From Chryseobacterium taichungense (GTDB taxonomy: Bacteria > Bacteroidota > Bacteroidia > Flavobacteriales > Weeksellaceae): a stretch of 64,000 bases of DNA. This document shows, one piece after another, positions 16,540 to 25,633 of this stretch. The first letter of the stretch is position 1. Every line of letters starts with the position of its first letter. The stretch spans positions 140,515 to 204,514 of the forward strand of contig NZ_FOBV01000006.1 in NCBI RefSeq assembly GCF_900109935.1, in the 5' to 3' direction. The notes below the pieces were generated by a model. It was not told where the DNA came from and searched no databases. It saw nothing but the letters and a program-made list of their open reading frames with translations. The position numbers were made by a program, and so were the translations under genes.

Positions 16540-17151
16540 TTAAAACTTATACCCGACGCCTATCATAAAAAGATTTGGCCTGTTATCATATCGGATCTCT
16601 TCTCCTGATACTCTGTTGATAAAGTTTCTCGAATCTTTACTGAAGGCTCCTTCATATCTTGCATTCAGGATCAGTTTTGAGATTTCTACCTGAGCACCAA
16701 ACTGGTATCCTACGGTAAAATTATCTCTTGCATTTTCTTTAAAATCGTTGAATGTGTCTTCTTTTGCTAAGTTGTAACTTGCCACCGGACCTACGAAAAC
16801 GCCCAACGTATTTCCTAAAATATTATACCCTAAAAGAACAGGTAGATCAATTCTGCTGCTTTTTACATCAAAAGTGGTGTTGTCTGCAGTAAACTCATTC
16901 TTAAAATTGGTATAATACAATTCCGGCATTAGATAAAATGAAGTAGGTAATCCTACTTTTAAAGACAAACCTACGTTGAAGCCGGCATTGTTCTTTCCTT
17001 CTCCTTCAATTGCTTGGTTTACTGTTCCTTTAATATTCTGTCATGAAGGTGATCCTGTAGGAAATATTATATTTGCTTTACCTGCCAGAGAGATCTGTGC
17101 GGAAGCGAATATAGAAAAACCTATTAACGCTATACTAAGAATCTTTTTCAT
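16540..17151 (-). pseudogene. Outer-membrane beta-barrel protein interrupted by in-frame TGA
   Basis: The minus strand encodes an intact signal peptide (MKKILSIALIGFSIFASAQ) from the ATG at 17151, then TGA at codon 37 (17041-17043), then in the same frame a complete beta-barrel C-terminus to 16540 ending in the aromatic residue typical of outer-membrane barrels (MIGVGYKF). With readthrough the product would be 203 residues. The segment around the stop is GSPS-stop-QNIKG; a Trp or Arg codon is the likely ancestor. The start overlaps mlaF by 17 bp, as expected for a coupled gene. Either a true nonsense mutation or a base error; no recoding signal is seen. Confidence 0.85.
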
Positions 17152-17950
17152 TATCTTCTATTTTTGTAATTGTATTATCAATGGTTTTGTTATTCTCAAG
17201 CAAATATTCTCTCAGTTCTTTAAATAATTCTGATGAATAAACGAAATCAATAAGATTTTTATTGCCTGCTGTAATCAGAATGTCTTTGTTACCTTCCCAT
17301 TCTTTGATTCCTAATCTGAGGTATACAATTTTCTCACCAATTGTCATTACAGAATTCATGTCGTGTGTATTGATGATGGTCGTTGTATTATACTCTTTTG
17401 TAATTTCCAGCAGCAGATCGTCGATGACATTGGATGTGTAAGGATCCAGCCCGGAATTTGGCTCATCACAGAAAAGGTATTTAGGATTGTTGACAATTGC
17501 TCTGGCAATCGCTACCCGTTTCTGCATTCCCCCGGAAATCTCGGAGGGAAATTTCTTATTGGCTTTATCAAGATGTACCCTTCCAATTACTTCAAAAACA
17601 CGTCTTTTCTTTTCCCTGAATGTTAAATTGGTAAACATATCCAGTGGGAACATAATGTTTTCTTCAACCGTTAAAGAATCAAACAATGCACTTCCCTGAA
17701 AAACTGTTCCGATCTCGGAACGAAGATGTTGCTTTTCATCCCTTGACATGACATTGATGTCTTTGCCATCAAAAAGAATCTCTCCTGAAGTAGGTTGATA
17801 AACATTCAATAGGCTTTTTAGGAATACGGTTTTTCCGGAACCACTTTGCCCAATAATCAGATTTACTTTTCCTTTATCAAAAGTTGTTGAAATTCCTTTT
17901 AATACTTCAACTTCATCAAAACTTTTCTTAAGATCTTTTACCTCAATCAT
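17135..17950 (-). CDS. mlaF: ABC transporter ATPase of the Mla/MCE phospholipid system
   Basis: ATPase subunit of an MlaFEDB-like transporter moving phospholipids between inner and outer membranes. Walker A GQSGSGKT, signature SGGMQKR, Walker B YLFCDEP and a D-loop SGLDPYTS are all present. The 271-residue product starts at ATG 17950, which shares one base with the mlaE stop (TAATG), so the two are translationally coupled. The tail EDNEKDS overlaps the start of the broken barrel gene. Its MCE substrate-binding partner is probably the protein at 34923. Confidence 0.9.
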   Translation of the reverse strand: MIEVKDLKKSFDEVEVLKGISTTFDKGKVNLIIGQSGSGKTVFLKSLLNVYQPTSGEILFDGKDINVMSRDEKQHLRSEIGTVFQGSALFDSLTVEENIMFPLDMFTNLTFREKKRRVFEVIGRVHLDKANKKFPSEISGGMQKRVAIARAIVNNPKYLFCDEPNSGLDPYTSNVIDDLLLEITKEYNTTTIINTHDMNSVMTIGEKIVYLRLGIKEWEGNKDILITAGNKNLIDFVYSSELFKELREYLLENNKTIDNTITKIEDNEKDS

Positions 17951-18702
17951 TAGCTTAATATTAATTGGGTTAATAGTAATTCTGAAAGGATAATGAATAC
18001 CATCGTCCACACCACTGCCTGCGTACTGGCTCTACCTACTTCCAGTGAACCCCCTTTTACATTATATCCGTAATAAGAAGGTACTGTTGCTATAATGAAA
18101 GCAAAAACAATTGTTTTTGTAAATGCATAGTAAATAAACAGATTCGGCATATACGTCTGAATTCCGACAATATAATCATTGGTTGTCCAGTTTCCGGTTA
18201 AAATACCCGCGATATAACCTCCGCCGATACCAAATACAATACTTATTGCAATTAATAAGGGGTTAAATATGACACAGGCGACAATTTTTGGTAAAATTAA
18301 AAAGTTAGGAGAGTTTACTCCCATAATATCAAGAGCGTCAATTTGCTCTGAAACCCTCATTGTTCCTATACTTGAAGCAATGTAAGATCCTACTTTACCG
18401 GCAAGGATAAGGCTGATAATGGTTGGGGAAAATTCCAAAACCAAAACGGCTTTTGTAGCGTATCCTACAAATGAAGGAGGAATGGGAAACGAAGAAGCAT
18501 CAAAATTATTGAACATCTGAATGGCCACAACAGCTCCTACGAATATAGAAGTAAAGATCACAAGGCCAAAAGAATTAACGCCCAGATCATTTATCTCTCT
18601 CATGAGGAGCTTCCAGAAAACATTCATTTTCTGCGGCTTCTGCATAGATTTACCAAGAAGGATGATGTATTCTCCGACTGCTGTAAAAAACTTTTTTAAC
18701 AT
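17950..18702 (-). CDS. mlaE: MlaE-type permease
   Basis: Integral membrane subunit of the phospholipid ABC transporter, 250 residues with five or six hydrophobic segments. Typical family stretches are FTSIFVGAVVAIQ, the EFSPTIISLILAGKVGSYIASSIGTMRV loop that couples to the ATPase, and DALDIMGVNSPNFLILPKI. It is the first gene of the mlaE-mlaF pair. No TAnnTTTG box was found upstream. Confidence 0.92.
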   Translation of the reverse strand: MLKKFFTAVGEYIILLGKSMQKPQKMNVFWKLLMREINDLGVNSFGLVIFTSIFVGAVVAIQMFNNFDASSFPIPPSFVGYATKAVLVLEFSPTIISLILAGKVGSYIASSIGTMRVSEQIDALDIMGVNSPNFLILPKIVACVIFNPLLIAISIVFGIGGGYIAGILTGNWTTNDYIVGIQTYMPNLFIYYAFTKTIVFAFIIATVPSYYGYNVKGGSLEVGRASTQAVVWTMVFIILSELLLTQLILS

Positions 18703-18805
18703 TCTGCTAAATTAGACTTTTTTTTTTTAATTAATTAAAGATTGAGATCAGATACAGGCTCTGTTCAATATTCTTTTTAGTATATCATAATATAGACCAA
18801 AATTT

Positions 18806-20176
18806 TTATTTTGCATTTTTATCTCCGCCAATAACCAAGAGAATGGTCTTTAAAACAATAACCAGATCGAGCATAAAACTCCAGTTTCTCACGTAGAAAG
18901 CATCTGCCAAAACTCTTTTGTTCATTTCCACTTCTACATTTCCGGCATCACCGCGTAAGCCATTTACCTGAGCAAGGCCTGTAATTCCGGGTGTTACCAC
19001 GCTCCTGAGGCTGTATCTTCCGATCTTCGGTTTGTAATAATTATCTACTGCAAGCATATGAGGACGGGGTCCTACAATTGACATATCCCCTTTCAGAACA
19101 TTAATAAACTGTGGCATCTCGTCAAGGCTGGTTTTTCTCAGAAATTTACCGAATGGGGTAATTCTTATATCATTTTCTGCTGTTGTTTTTGTGGCAGACT
19201 GGTCATTCACCACCATTGTCCTGAATTTAATACATTTAAAAACTTCTTCGTGAAAACCATATCTTTCCTGTATAAAAAAAACGGGACCTTTTGATGTCAT
19301 TTTAATCACAATGGCGATAATAGGAAATAGCCAGGAACAGATTCCAAGTATTATTATTACAGAAAATACGATATCAAAACCTCTTTTTAATAAAAAATTA
19401 GAATAGAACTCAAGTGGATATTTTACCTGATTAAGAACTGGCTGGGTCTGAATATATCCCATGTCATACAAAAAGAAATCACTCTGCGTTATACTGGGAA
19501 TCAGTGAGATGTGTACTTTATTAGCTTCTGCGAGTCTGAAAATTTCTTTTTCTGTACTTGGTGTATAAGTATTCTCCAGCGGGATAAATAAGGTATGAAT
19601 ACCGTTTTTTTTCCAGAATTCTATCAGTTCGTCAATTTTTATTTCATCTTTTTTGTATTCGAAAATCTTATACCCGTAATCTTTTCTCTCTGTTAATATA
19701 TTTTTTAAAACATCTGTAGAACTGTTTTCATGAAGGAACATGATATTCCTGTGATTGATACCAAGACTTCGGGCATATTTTATTCCGAAGAAGATCATTG
19801 ACCTTACTAAAAAAATAAAAAAGAAAAGATAAAATGAAAGCCAGTAAATATCTGAATTAAAAAAGACGTTATAACTTACTTTTCCAATTAATAGCACTCC
19901 AAGGATGAACAACAGGAAATGAATAAGAATTCTTTCCAGAAACAAGGTATACGTAAGATTTCTCGGAATATTGTAAATTCTTGTTCTGCTACTCAGAAGC
20001 ATCCAGAACAAAAACAGCAATATCAAAGAAAAGGAATTCTGATACCAGGTTTCCTTGTTGTATGTCAAATTTTGATTTCTTGTTACAAAAAAGAATATAA
20101 AAATAGATGCAATAACCAAAAGGTCAAGCAAAATAATGATTGATTTCAGGTATCTGGAATATCGTATTCTCTGCAT
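18806..20176 (-). CDS. Polyprenyl glycosylphosphotransferase (initiating sugar transferase)
   Basis: Membrane enzyme that transfers a sugar-1-phosphate to undecaprenyl phosphate to start exopolysaccharide or O-antigen units. Four N-terminal helices (residues 10-110) precede a nucleotide-binding-like middle domain, another helix near residue 270, and the catalytic cytosolic domain with KRGFDIVFS, PVFFIQERYG, FKCIKFRTM, KTSLDEMPQFINVLKGDMSIVGPRP and TPGITGLAQVNG. The 456-residue length and order match the WcaJ/PglC-long family. The sugar is unknown. It stands between mlaE and queE without other polysaccharide genes; a glycosyltransferase-flippase pair lies at 39.9-42.3 kb. Confidence 0.92.
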   Translation of the reverse strand: MQRIRYSRYLKSIIILLDLLVIASIFIFFFVTRNQNLTYNKETWYQNSFSLILLFLFWMLLSSRTRIYNIPRNLTYTLFLERILIHFLLFILGVLLIGKVSYNVFFNSDIYWLSFYLFFFIFLVRSMIFFGIKYARSLGINHRNIMFLHENSSTDVLKNILTERKDYGYKIFEYKKDEIKIDELIEFWKKNGIHTLFIPLENTYTPSTEKEIFRLAEANKVHISLIPSITQSDFFLYDMGYIQTQPVLNQVKYPLEFYSNFLLKRGFDIVFSVIIILGICSWLFPIIAIVIKMTSKGPVFFIQERYGFHEEVFKCIKFRTMVVNDQSATKTTAENDIRITPFGKFLRKTSLDEMPQFINVLKGDMSIVGPRPHMLAVDNYYKPKIGRYSLRSVVTPGITGLAQVNGLRGDAGNVEVEMNKRVLADAFYVRNWSFMLDLVIVLKTILLVIGGDKNAK

Positions 20177-20217
20177 CTATCTGAATTAACGGATACGAAA
20201 AGCTAATTTACATAAAT

Positions 20218-20847
20218 TTATGGGATATTGAGATATTTATGTGTCTGGACTGATGCTCTCCATTTCGGATGTTCTAAAATAAAATCTGTAATTTTTGGGT
20301 ACATCTCGTCACGTTTGCTCCATTCGCTCTGAAGATAGAGTGTACAATTTTTCGAAACTTTTGAAGCCTGTTCCTGGGCAAATTTAAAGTCATTGTTATT
20401 GAAAATGATCACTTTAAGCTCGTGTGCTTTTTGGTAGATTTCTTCTTTTGGTAATCCTGTTTTTTTAGGAGAAAGCGTAATCCAGTCGATTTGTCCGCTC
20501 ATCGGGTAGGCTCCGGAAGTTTCAATATGAACAGTGCATCCCAACTCTTTTAATTTTGATGTTAAGATATCAAGATTCCACATTAAAGGTTCTCCACCTG
20601 TTAAGACTATTGTTTTACAGTGTCTTGCAGCGGTTTCTGCTATTTCTTCCGCATTCATTAATGGGTGTAAATTCGGATCCCAGCTTTCTTTTACATCACA
20701 CCAATGGCATCCGACATCACAACCTCCTAATCTGATGAAATAGGCTGCTTTTCCGGTGTGCGCTCCCTCTCCCTGAAGAGTGTAAAAATGCTCCATTACA
20801 GGGAGCATTTTACCTTCTTTTAATAATATATCTTCTACTAAATTCAT
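20218..20847 (-). CDS. queE: 7-carboxy-7-deazaguanine synthase
   Basis: Radical SAM enzyme of queuosine biosynthesis that rearranges 6-carboxy-tetrahydropterin to 7-carboxy-7-deazaguanine. The cluster motif is C-x3-C-x2-C (GCDVGCHWCD), preceded by FYTLQGEGAHTGKAAYFIRLGG and followed by LTGGEPLMW. The product has 209 residues from MNLVEDILL. A start at 20886 would overlap folD and add residues unlike the family, so 20847 is chosen. It lies 7 bp after folD in the same direction. Confidence 0.92.
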   Translation of the reverse strand: MNLVEDILLKEGKMLPVMEHFYTLQGEGAHTGKAAYFIRLGGCDVGCHWCDVKESWDPNLHPLMNAEEIAETAARHCKTIVLTGGEPLMWNLDILTSKLKELGCTVHIETSGAYPMSGQIDWITLSPKKTGLPKEEIYQKAHELKVIIFNNNDFKFAQEQASKVSKNCTLYLQSEWSKRDEMYPKITDFILEHPKWRASVQTHKYLNIP

Positions 20848-20854
20848 TTTAAAA

Positions 20855-21739
20855 TTAGTCGTTATAGACTGAAGTCTTATACGCAATGATCGTATTTTTC
20901 ATCAACATTGCTCTTGTCATAGGCCCGACACCTCCGGGAACAGGCGTGATCCAGCTAGCTTTTGCTGCACAGCTGTCAAAATCTACATCACCTGCAAGAT
21001 AATACCCTTTCGGAGAATCATCGTCTACTCTTGTAATGCCTACGTCAACAATCACTGCTCCTTCTTTGATCATATCTCCTTTTAAGAAATGAGGATCTCC
21101 TAAAGCTGTGATAACGATATCTGCTTTTTTAGTATATTCTTCAATATCTTTTGTGTATGAATGTGTCAATGTCACTGTAGAATTTCCCGGGAAATCTTTT
21201 CTTCCCATCAGGATACTCATCGGTCTTCCTACGATTTTACTTCTTCCGATGATGACACAGTCTTTACCTTTTGTTTCAATATTATATCTTTCCAATAATG
21301 TTAAAATCCCGAACGGTGTAGCTGGCAGGAAAGTATCCATTTCCAGCGCCATTCTTCCGAAGTTTTCCGGATGGAAACCATCAACATCTTTTCTTGGATC
21401 AATAGCATTAATAATTTTTTCCTGATCGATCTGATCCGGTAGAGGCAACTGAACGATGAATCCGTCCACCGCTTTGGATTTATTTAATTCATCAATTTTT
21501 TCCAATAATTCGGATTCAGAAACTGTACTTGGAAATTTAACTAAGCTTGATTGAAAGCCTACTTCTTCGCAGTCTTTTACTTTTGAATTGACATAGGCTT
21601 TGCTTGCCCCATTGTTTCCTACAAGAATGGCTACCAAATGCGGAGCTCTTCTTTTTCCGGCAACAATTTTTTCAACTTCAGCCTTAATTTCCTGTTTTAT
21701 TTCTTTGGATATTTTTAATCCATCAAGAATTTCTGCCAT
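20855..21739 (-). CDS. folD: Bifunctional methylenetetrahydrofolate dehydrogenase/cyclohydrolase
   Basis: Interconverts 5,10-methylene-, methenyl- and 10-formyl-tetrahydrofolate in one-carbon metabolism. The 294 residues contain the substrate motif YVNSKVKDCEEVGF (catalytic Lys), VQLPLPDQID, KDVDGFHPEN, the NADP-binding GRSKIVGRPM and the C-terminal PVPGGVGPMTRAML. Normal length and complete. It is followed at once by queE. Confidence 0.96.
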   Translation of the reverse strand: MAEILDGLKISKEIKQEIKAEVEKIVAGKRRAPHLVAILVGNNGASKAYVNSKVKDCEEVGFQSSLVKFPSTVSESELLEKIDELNKSKAVDGFIVQLPLPDQIDQEKIINAIDPRKDVDGFHPENFGRMALEMDTFLPATPFGILTLLERYNIETKGKDCVIIGRSKIVGRPMSILMGRKDFPGNSTVTLTHSYTKDIEEYTKKADIVITALGDPHFLKGDMIKEGAVIVDVGITRVDDDSPKGYYLAGDVDFDSCAAKASWITPVPGGVGPMTRAMLMKNTIIAYKTSVYND

Positions 21740-21765
21740 TTTTATTTATTACTTTTTATTAGATT

Positions 21766-22056
21766 TTATGGATATTTTTCCGGATTCTGATGAGTGCAGA
21801 AAACGGAAATTACATAAACGAATTTTTTAATTTCGTCAATATGAAATAAAATGATGTAAGGAAACTTTTTAAGAGGAAGTGCTCTCACATCATCATATCG
21901 AATTTGAAAAAAAGGATTTCTTTCTAATTGATCATATGCTTTTGAAATTTGTTTTTCAAAGTTGGATGCAATGGTGTTTGAAATTTCTTTATAATAATTT
22001 ACAGCTTCCAAAATATCCTCATCTGCCTCGGGATATTGGAAAATTTCAAATGCCAT
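21766..22056 (-). CDS. ParE/RelE-family toxin
   Basis: A 96-residue basic protein with the ParE-type fold outline: EIFQYPEADEDILEAVNYY, then NFEKQISKAYDQLERNPFFQIRYDDVRALPLKKFPYIILF, then VISVFCTHQNPEKY. Toxins of this superfamily poison gyrase or cleave ribosome-bound mRNA; which applies here cannot be read from sequence. Its start overlaps the antitoxin gene by 11 bp, the usual coupling, with the antitoxin first. Confidence 0.8.
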   Translation of the reverse strand: MAFEIFQYPEADEDILEAVNYYKEISNTIASNFEKQISKAYDQLERNPFFQIRYDDVRALPLKKFPYIILFHIDEIKKFVYVISVFCTHQNPEKYP

Positions 22057-22264
22057 GATTGTTTTTCAATTTTTTTAAAAAGTCTCTTGCCGGAGTAAAC
22101 TTTTTGTGATTTTTGGCTTTTCTTTCATCAATCACCCTTTTCATTTCATCCGTCAGTTCAAAATCATCTTCGTTTTTTTCAAAGCTGATCTTCATTTTTT
22201 TCAAAAGATTTTCCATTAAAGTTTCCTCTTCTTTATTTTTAAGATGTATGGTAATGGTACTCAT
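22046..22264 (-). CDS. Antitoxin partner of the ParE/RelE toxin
   Basis: A 72-residue charged helical protein (MSTITIHLKNKEEETLMENLLKK) placed directly upstream of and overlapping a ParE-type toxin. It lacks an obvious DNA-binding helix-turn-helix; the N-terminal strand-helix outline could be ribbon-helix-helix-like. The C-terminal TPARDFLKKLKNN is the probable toxin-contact tail. Assignment rests mainly on context. Confidence 0.7.
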   Translation of the reverse strand: MSTITIHLKNKEEETLMENLLKKMKISFEKNEDDFELTDEMKRVIDERKAKNHKKFTPARDFLKKLKNNHGI

Positions 22265-22280
22265 GTGTTTTATTTTTTAT

Positions 22281-22288
22281 CAAAATTA
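22281..22288 (-). promoter_or_regulatory. -7 box for the toxin-antitoxin operon
   Basis: Minus strand reads TAATTTTG, 16 nt before the antitoxin ATG. Confidence 0.45.
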
Positions 22289-22306
22289 ATGAAAATCAGC
22301 AATAAT

Positions 22307-23947
22307 TTATTTGTTTGCTTTATAATAATTAATCAGTCCGTTGGTTGAAGAATCATGTGAGCTAACCGTCTCATTGTTTTCAAGTTCCGGAAGTATTTTA
22401 TTGGCTAAAACTTTTCCTAATTCCACGCCGAACTGATCGAAACTGAAAATATTCCAGATCACACCCTGAACAAATATTTTATGCTCGTACAAAGCAATCA
22501 GCTGTCCTAGCGAAAAAGGAGTTAATTCCTTGAATAATATAGAGTTGGTTGGCGTATTTCCCTGGAAGACCTTATAGTTTAATAAAAATTCAATTTCCTC
22601 GTCAGATTTTCCTGAAGCCTTTAATTCTGCTTTAACTTCTTCTTCTGTTTTTCCAAAGGCAAGTGCTTCAGTCTGAGCGAAGAAGTTCGCTAATAATTTA
22701 TCCTGGTGGTCCGAAACTTTATTCAGACTTGTAGCATAAGCAATAAAATCTGCCGGAATCAATTCTGTTCCCTGGTGAATTAACTGATAGAATGCGTGTT
22801 GGCCGTTTGTTCCCGGCTCTCCCCAGATAATTGGCCCGGTTTCATATTCTACAAATTCACCGTTTCTGTCAACACATTTTCCATTACTTTCCATATCTCC
22901 CTGTTGGAAATATGCAGGGAATCTGTCTAAATATTGAGAATATGGAAGGATTGCGACTGTTGTAGCGGCATAAAAATTACGGTACCAAATACCGATCAAT
23001 CCCATTAAAACAGGAATATTTTCAGCAAAATCTGCTGTCTGAAAATGCTGGTCTGTATCATATGCTCCTCTAAGCAACTGTTCGAAGTTTTCATAACCCA
23101 CTGCTAGAACAATACTTAAGCCAATTGCACTCCACAATGAGTATCTTCCGCCAACCCAGTCCCAGAATTCGAAGATGTTCTCTTCTGCAATTCCGAAGTC
23201 TTTAACAGCTTGAACGTTAGTGGATAAAGCTACGAAATGCTTTGCTACATCTTCTTGTTTTCCTGCTTTTAAGAACCAGTCTCTTGCAGAATGAGCATTC
23301 GTCATCGTCTCCTGAGTCGTGAATGTTTTAGAAGCAATGATGAATAAAGTGGTTTCAGGATTTAAATTTTTTACAACTTCTGCAATATGATTACCATCTA
23401 CGTTAGAAACAAAATGAATATTGAGCCTGGTTTTAAAATGTTTTAAAGCCGAAACTACCATCACAGGGCCCAAATCTGAACCACCGATTCCAATATTTAC
23501 AACATCCGTAATTTCTTTTCCGCTAAAACCTTTGTGATCTCCTGAAATAATGCTTTCGGAAAAAGATTTCATATGATCCAGAACTTTTTTGATCTGAGGT
23601 TTGATATTTTGTCCGTCCACTACAATTTCTTTATCGGAGAAATCTCTCAAAGCTGTATGTAGAACCGCTCTTCCTTCCGTTTCATTGATTTTGTCACCCG
23701 AAAACATTTTGGAAATTGCATCTTTCAGTTCACATTCTTCAGCAAGATTCAGCAAAAGGCTTTTCACTTTAGAATCAATCAGGTTTTTAGAATAATCAAA
23801 CAAAAAGTTGGTTCTTTTGATGGAAAATTCATTAAAACGATTCGGATTGTCTTTAAAAAGACTTCTTAAATCAAAATCATTGTTAGCAAATTGATCATCA
23901 AGCGCTTTCCAGCTGTTGGTTTGGGTAGGATTTATTTTTGATAGCAT
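22307..23947 (-). CDS. pgi: Glucose-6-phosphate isomerase
   Basis: Interconverts glucose-6-phosphate and fructose-6-phosphate. The 546 residues carry the family signatures [41 protein letters not shown], the second signature around [20 protein letters not shown], and [20 protein letters not shown] with the catalytic His. Complete, usual length. Two possible -7 boxes lie upstream on the minus strand. Confidence 0.97.
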   Translation of the reverse strand: MLSKINPTQTNSWKALDDQFANNDFDLRSLFKDNPNRFNEFSIKRTNFLFDYSKNLIDSKVKSLLLNLAEECELKDAISKMFSGDKINETEGRAVLHTALRDFSDKEIVVDGQNIKPQIKKVLDHMKSFSESIISGDHKGFSGKEITDVVNIGIGGSDLGPVMVVSALKHFKTRLNIHFVSNVDGNHIAEVVKNLNPETTLFIIASKTFTTQETMTNAHSARDWFLKAGKQEDVAKHFVALSTNVQAVKDFGIAEENIFEFWDWVGGRYSLWSAIGLSIVLAVGYENFEQLLRGAYDTDQHFQTADFAENIPVLMGLIGIWYRNFYAATTVAILPYSQYLDRFPAYFQQGDMESNGKCVDRNGEFVEYETGPIIWGEPGTNGQHAFYQLIHQGTELIPADFIAYATSLNKVSDHQDKLLANFFAQTEALAFGKTEEEVKAELKASGKSDEEIEFLLNYKVFQGNTPTNSILFKELTPFSLGQLIALYEHKIFVQGVIWNIFSFDQFGVELGKVLANKILPELENNETVSSHDSSTNGLINYYKANK

Positions 23948-24006
23948 ATATTTAGAAATTAGATTGTGACTTGGGAATTAGGATGGTTGAATGCCAAATC
24001 CCCATA

Positions 24007-24029
24007 CAAAATTACTGATTGCAAATTTA
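24007..24029 (-). promoter_or_regulatory. Two candidate -7 boxes for pgi
   Basis: Minus strand reads TAAATTTG (24029-24022) and TAATTTTG (24014-24007), both exact TAnnTTTG matches, about 60-80 nt before the ATG. Confidence 0.4.
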
Positions 24030-24119
24030 CGCAATTTTAATCCAATGATGTTAATGGATGATTAAAAATCAGTCCGCGATTTGGTGTTAATTCTAAAATT
24101 ATTATTTTTAAAATTAAAT

Positions 24120-25562
24120 ATGATAGGCACAATGATCAACAGACGTAATTTTATCAAGAAATCATCATTAGGGCTTGGCTTTTTTGCACTGCCGGCATCT
24201 TCAAAATTTATTTATTCAGAAGATTACGTCTCAAAAAGGCCTGCAATTTCTCAGAGAAAATTTATCTCAGAAGCCATTGAAAGAACGATTAAAGATATCA
24301 AAAAATCAATTGCTGACCGGGAACTGGCCTGGATGTTCGAAAATTGTTTCCCTAATACTTTAGATACAACGGTAAAATTTTATCACAAAAATAATAAACC
24401 TTACACGTACGTTATCACGGGAGATATCGATGCGATGTGGCTCAGAGATTCTTCGGCGCAGGTTTATCCATATTTAAATCTGGCAAATGAAGATGAAAAG
24501 CTTAAAAATCTGCTTAAAGGGGTGATCAATAAACAGGTTGAATGTGTTCTTCTTGATCCTTATGCCAATGCTTTTTTTGATGATTCTCATAAAATAAGTG
24601 AATGGGAAGATGATTCTACACAAATGAAACCCGGAATTCATGAGCGAAAATGGGAGATTGATTCTTTATGTTATGTGATGCGGTTGTCTTATAATTATTG
24701 GAAAATAACTGGGGATTCTTTTGTTTTTGATGCAGATTGGAAAAAAGCAATGTTTTTGATTTTGCAGACTTTTACGGAGCAGCAGCGAAAAGATTCAAAA
24801 GGACCATATCATTTCCAAAGGTCTAACGGAAACCCTTTGGACACACAGTTTGCAGGCGGATTCGGGAATCCTACGAAAAAAGTCGGACTAATTCATTCGA
24901 TGTTCAGGCCTTCGGATGATGCTACTTTTTATCCGTTTTTGATTTCTTCCAATATGTTTGCTGTGGTCTCTTTAAGGCAGACAGCTGAGATTTTTTCAAC
25001 AGTTTTAAAAGATGAAATATCTTCGGATCAATTTAAAGGTTTAGCGAAAGAAGTGGATGAAGCGATTCAGAAATATGCTGTTTTAAATCATCCTGAAGCC
25101 GGAAAAATTTATGCTCTGGAAATCGATGGTTTCGGAAATGCTTTATTTATGGATGATGCAAATGTCCCGAACTTATTGTCGATTCCGTATTTAGGGTACG
25201 CCTCAAAAGATGACGTAGTCTATCAGAATACAAGAAAATTTTCTTTAAGTAAAGCAAATCCGTGGTTCAGTGAAGGGAAGTTTGCCAAAGGAATCGGCGG
25301 ACCTCATATTGGAGAACATAAAATCTGGCCGCTCGGACTAATTATGCAGGCTTTAACAACTGATGACAATGAGGAAATTATTTCATGTCTGAAAATGCTT
25401 AAGACCACTCAAGCAGGAACGGGATTTATTCATGAGTCTTTTGATGTCGACAATCCTAAAGATTTTACAAGATCATGGTTCGCTTGGGCTAATACTCTTT
25501 TCGGTGAATTGATTCTTCATCTTCATAAAACAAAACCTGAAATTTTAAAGAGGAAATTTTAA
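24120..25562 (+). CDS. GH125-type alpha-mannosidase, Tat-exported
   Basis: Metal-independent exo-alpha-1,6-mannosidase family (formerly DUF1237), 480 residues. The N-terminus has a twin-arginine signal, NRRNFIKKSSLGLGFFALPAS, so the folded enzyme is exported. Family segments include GDIDAMWLRDSSAQVYPY, FAGGFGNPTKKVGLIHSMFRPSDDA, NLLSIPYLGY, GIGGPHIGEHKIWPLGLIMQAL and FIHESFDVDNPKDFTRSWFAWAN. A second ATG at 24132 (MINRRNF) is an equally good start. It stands alone; it may trim mannosides from outside the cell. Confidence 0.9.
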   Translation: MIGTMINRRNFIKKSSLGLGFFALPASSKFIYSEDYVSKRPAISQRKFISEAIERTIKDIKKSIADRELAWMFENCFPNTLDTTVKFYHKNNKPYTYVITGDIDAMWLRDSSAQVYPYLNLANEDEKLKNLLKGVINKQVECVLLDPYANAFFDDSHKISEWEDDSTQMKPGIHERKWEIDSLCYVMRLSYNYWKITGDSFVFDADWKKAMFLILQTFTEQQRKDSKGPYHFQRSNGNPLDTQFAGGFGNPTKKVGLIHSMFRPSDDATFYPFLISSNMFAVVSLRQTAEIFSTVLKDEISSDQFKGLAKEVDEAIQKYAVLNHPEAGKIYALEIDGFGNALFMDDANVPNLLSIPYLGYASKDDVVYQNTRKFSLSKANPWFSEGKFAKGIGGPHIGEHKIWPLGLIMQALTTDDNEEIISCLKMLKTTQAGTGFIHESFDVDNPKDFTRSWFAWANTLFGELILHLHKTKPEILKRKF

Positions 25563-25566
25563 GCAT

Positions 25567-25596
25567 AAAACCTCCGGACTTTTCCAGAGGTTTTTA
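25567..25596 (+). terminator. Terminator after the mannosidase gene
   Basis: AAAACCTC and GAGGTTTTT arms. Confidence 0.6.
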
Positions 25597-25633
25597 AGTT
25601 GAATATATGTTGATAACCGAAGGTTAGGGTAGC

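Noticed and set aside
16540..16968. A 142-aa protein starting MSLKVGLPTSF as the real gene
   Set aside because: It would lack a signal peptide, while an in-frame signal peptide and linking residues lie just upstream of the TGA. The longer, broken gene explains all of it.
17041..17043. TGA as a recoded (selenocysteine) codon
   Set aside because: No SECIS-like structure was seen, no redox motif surrounds the codon, and outer-membrane barrels are not selenoproteins.
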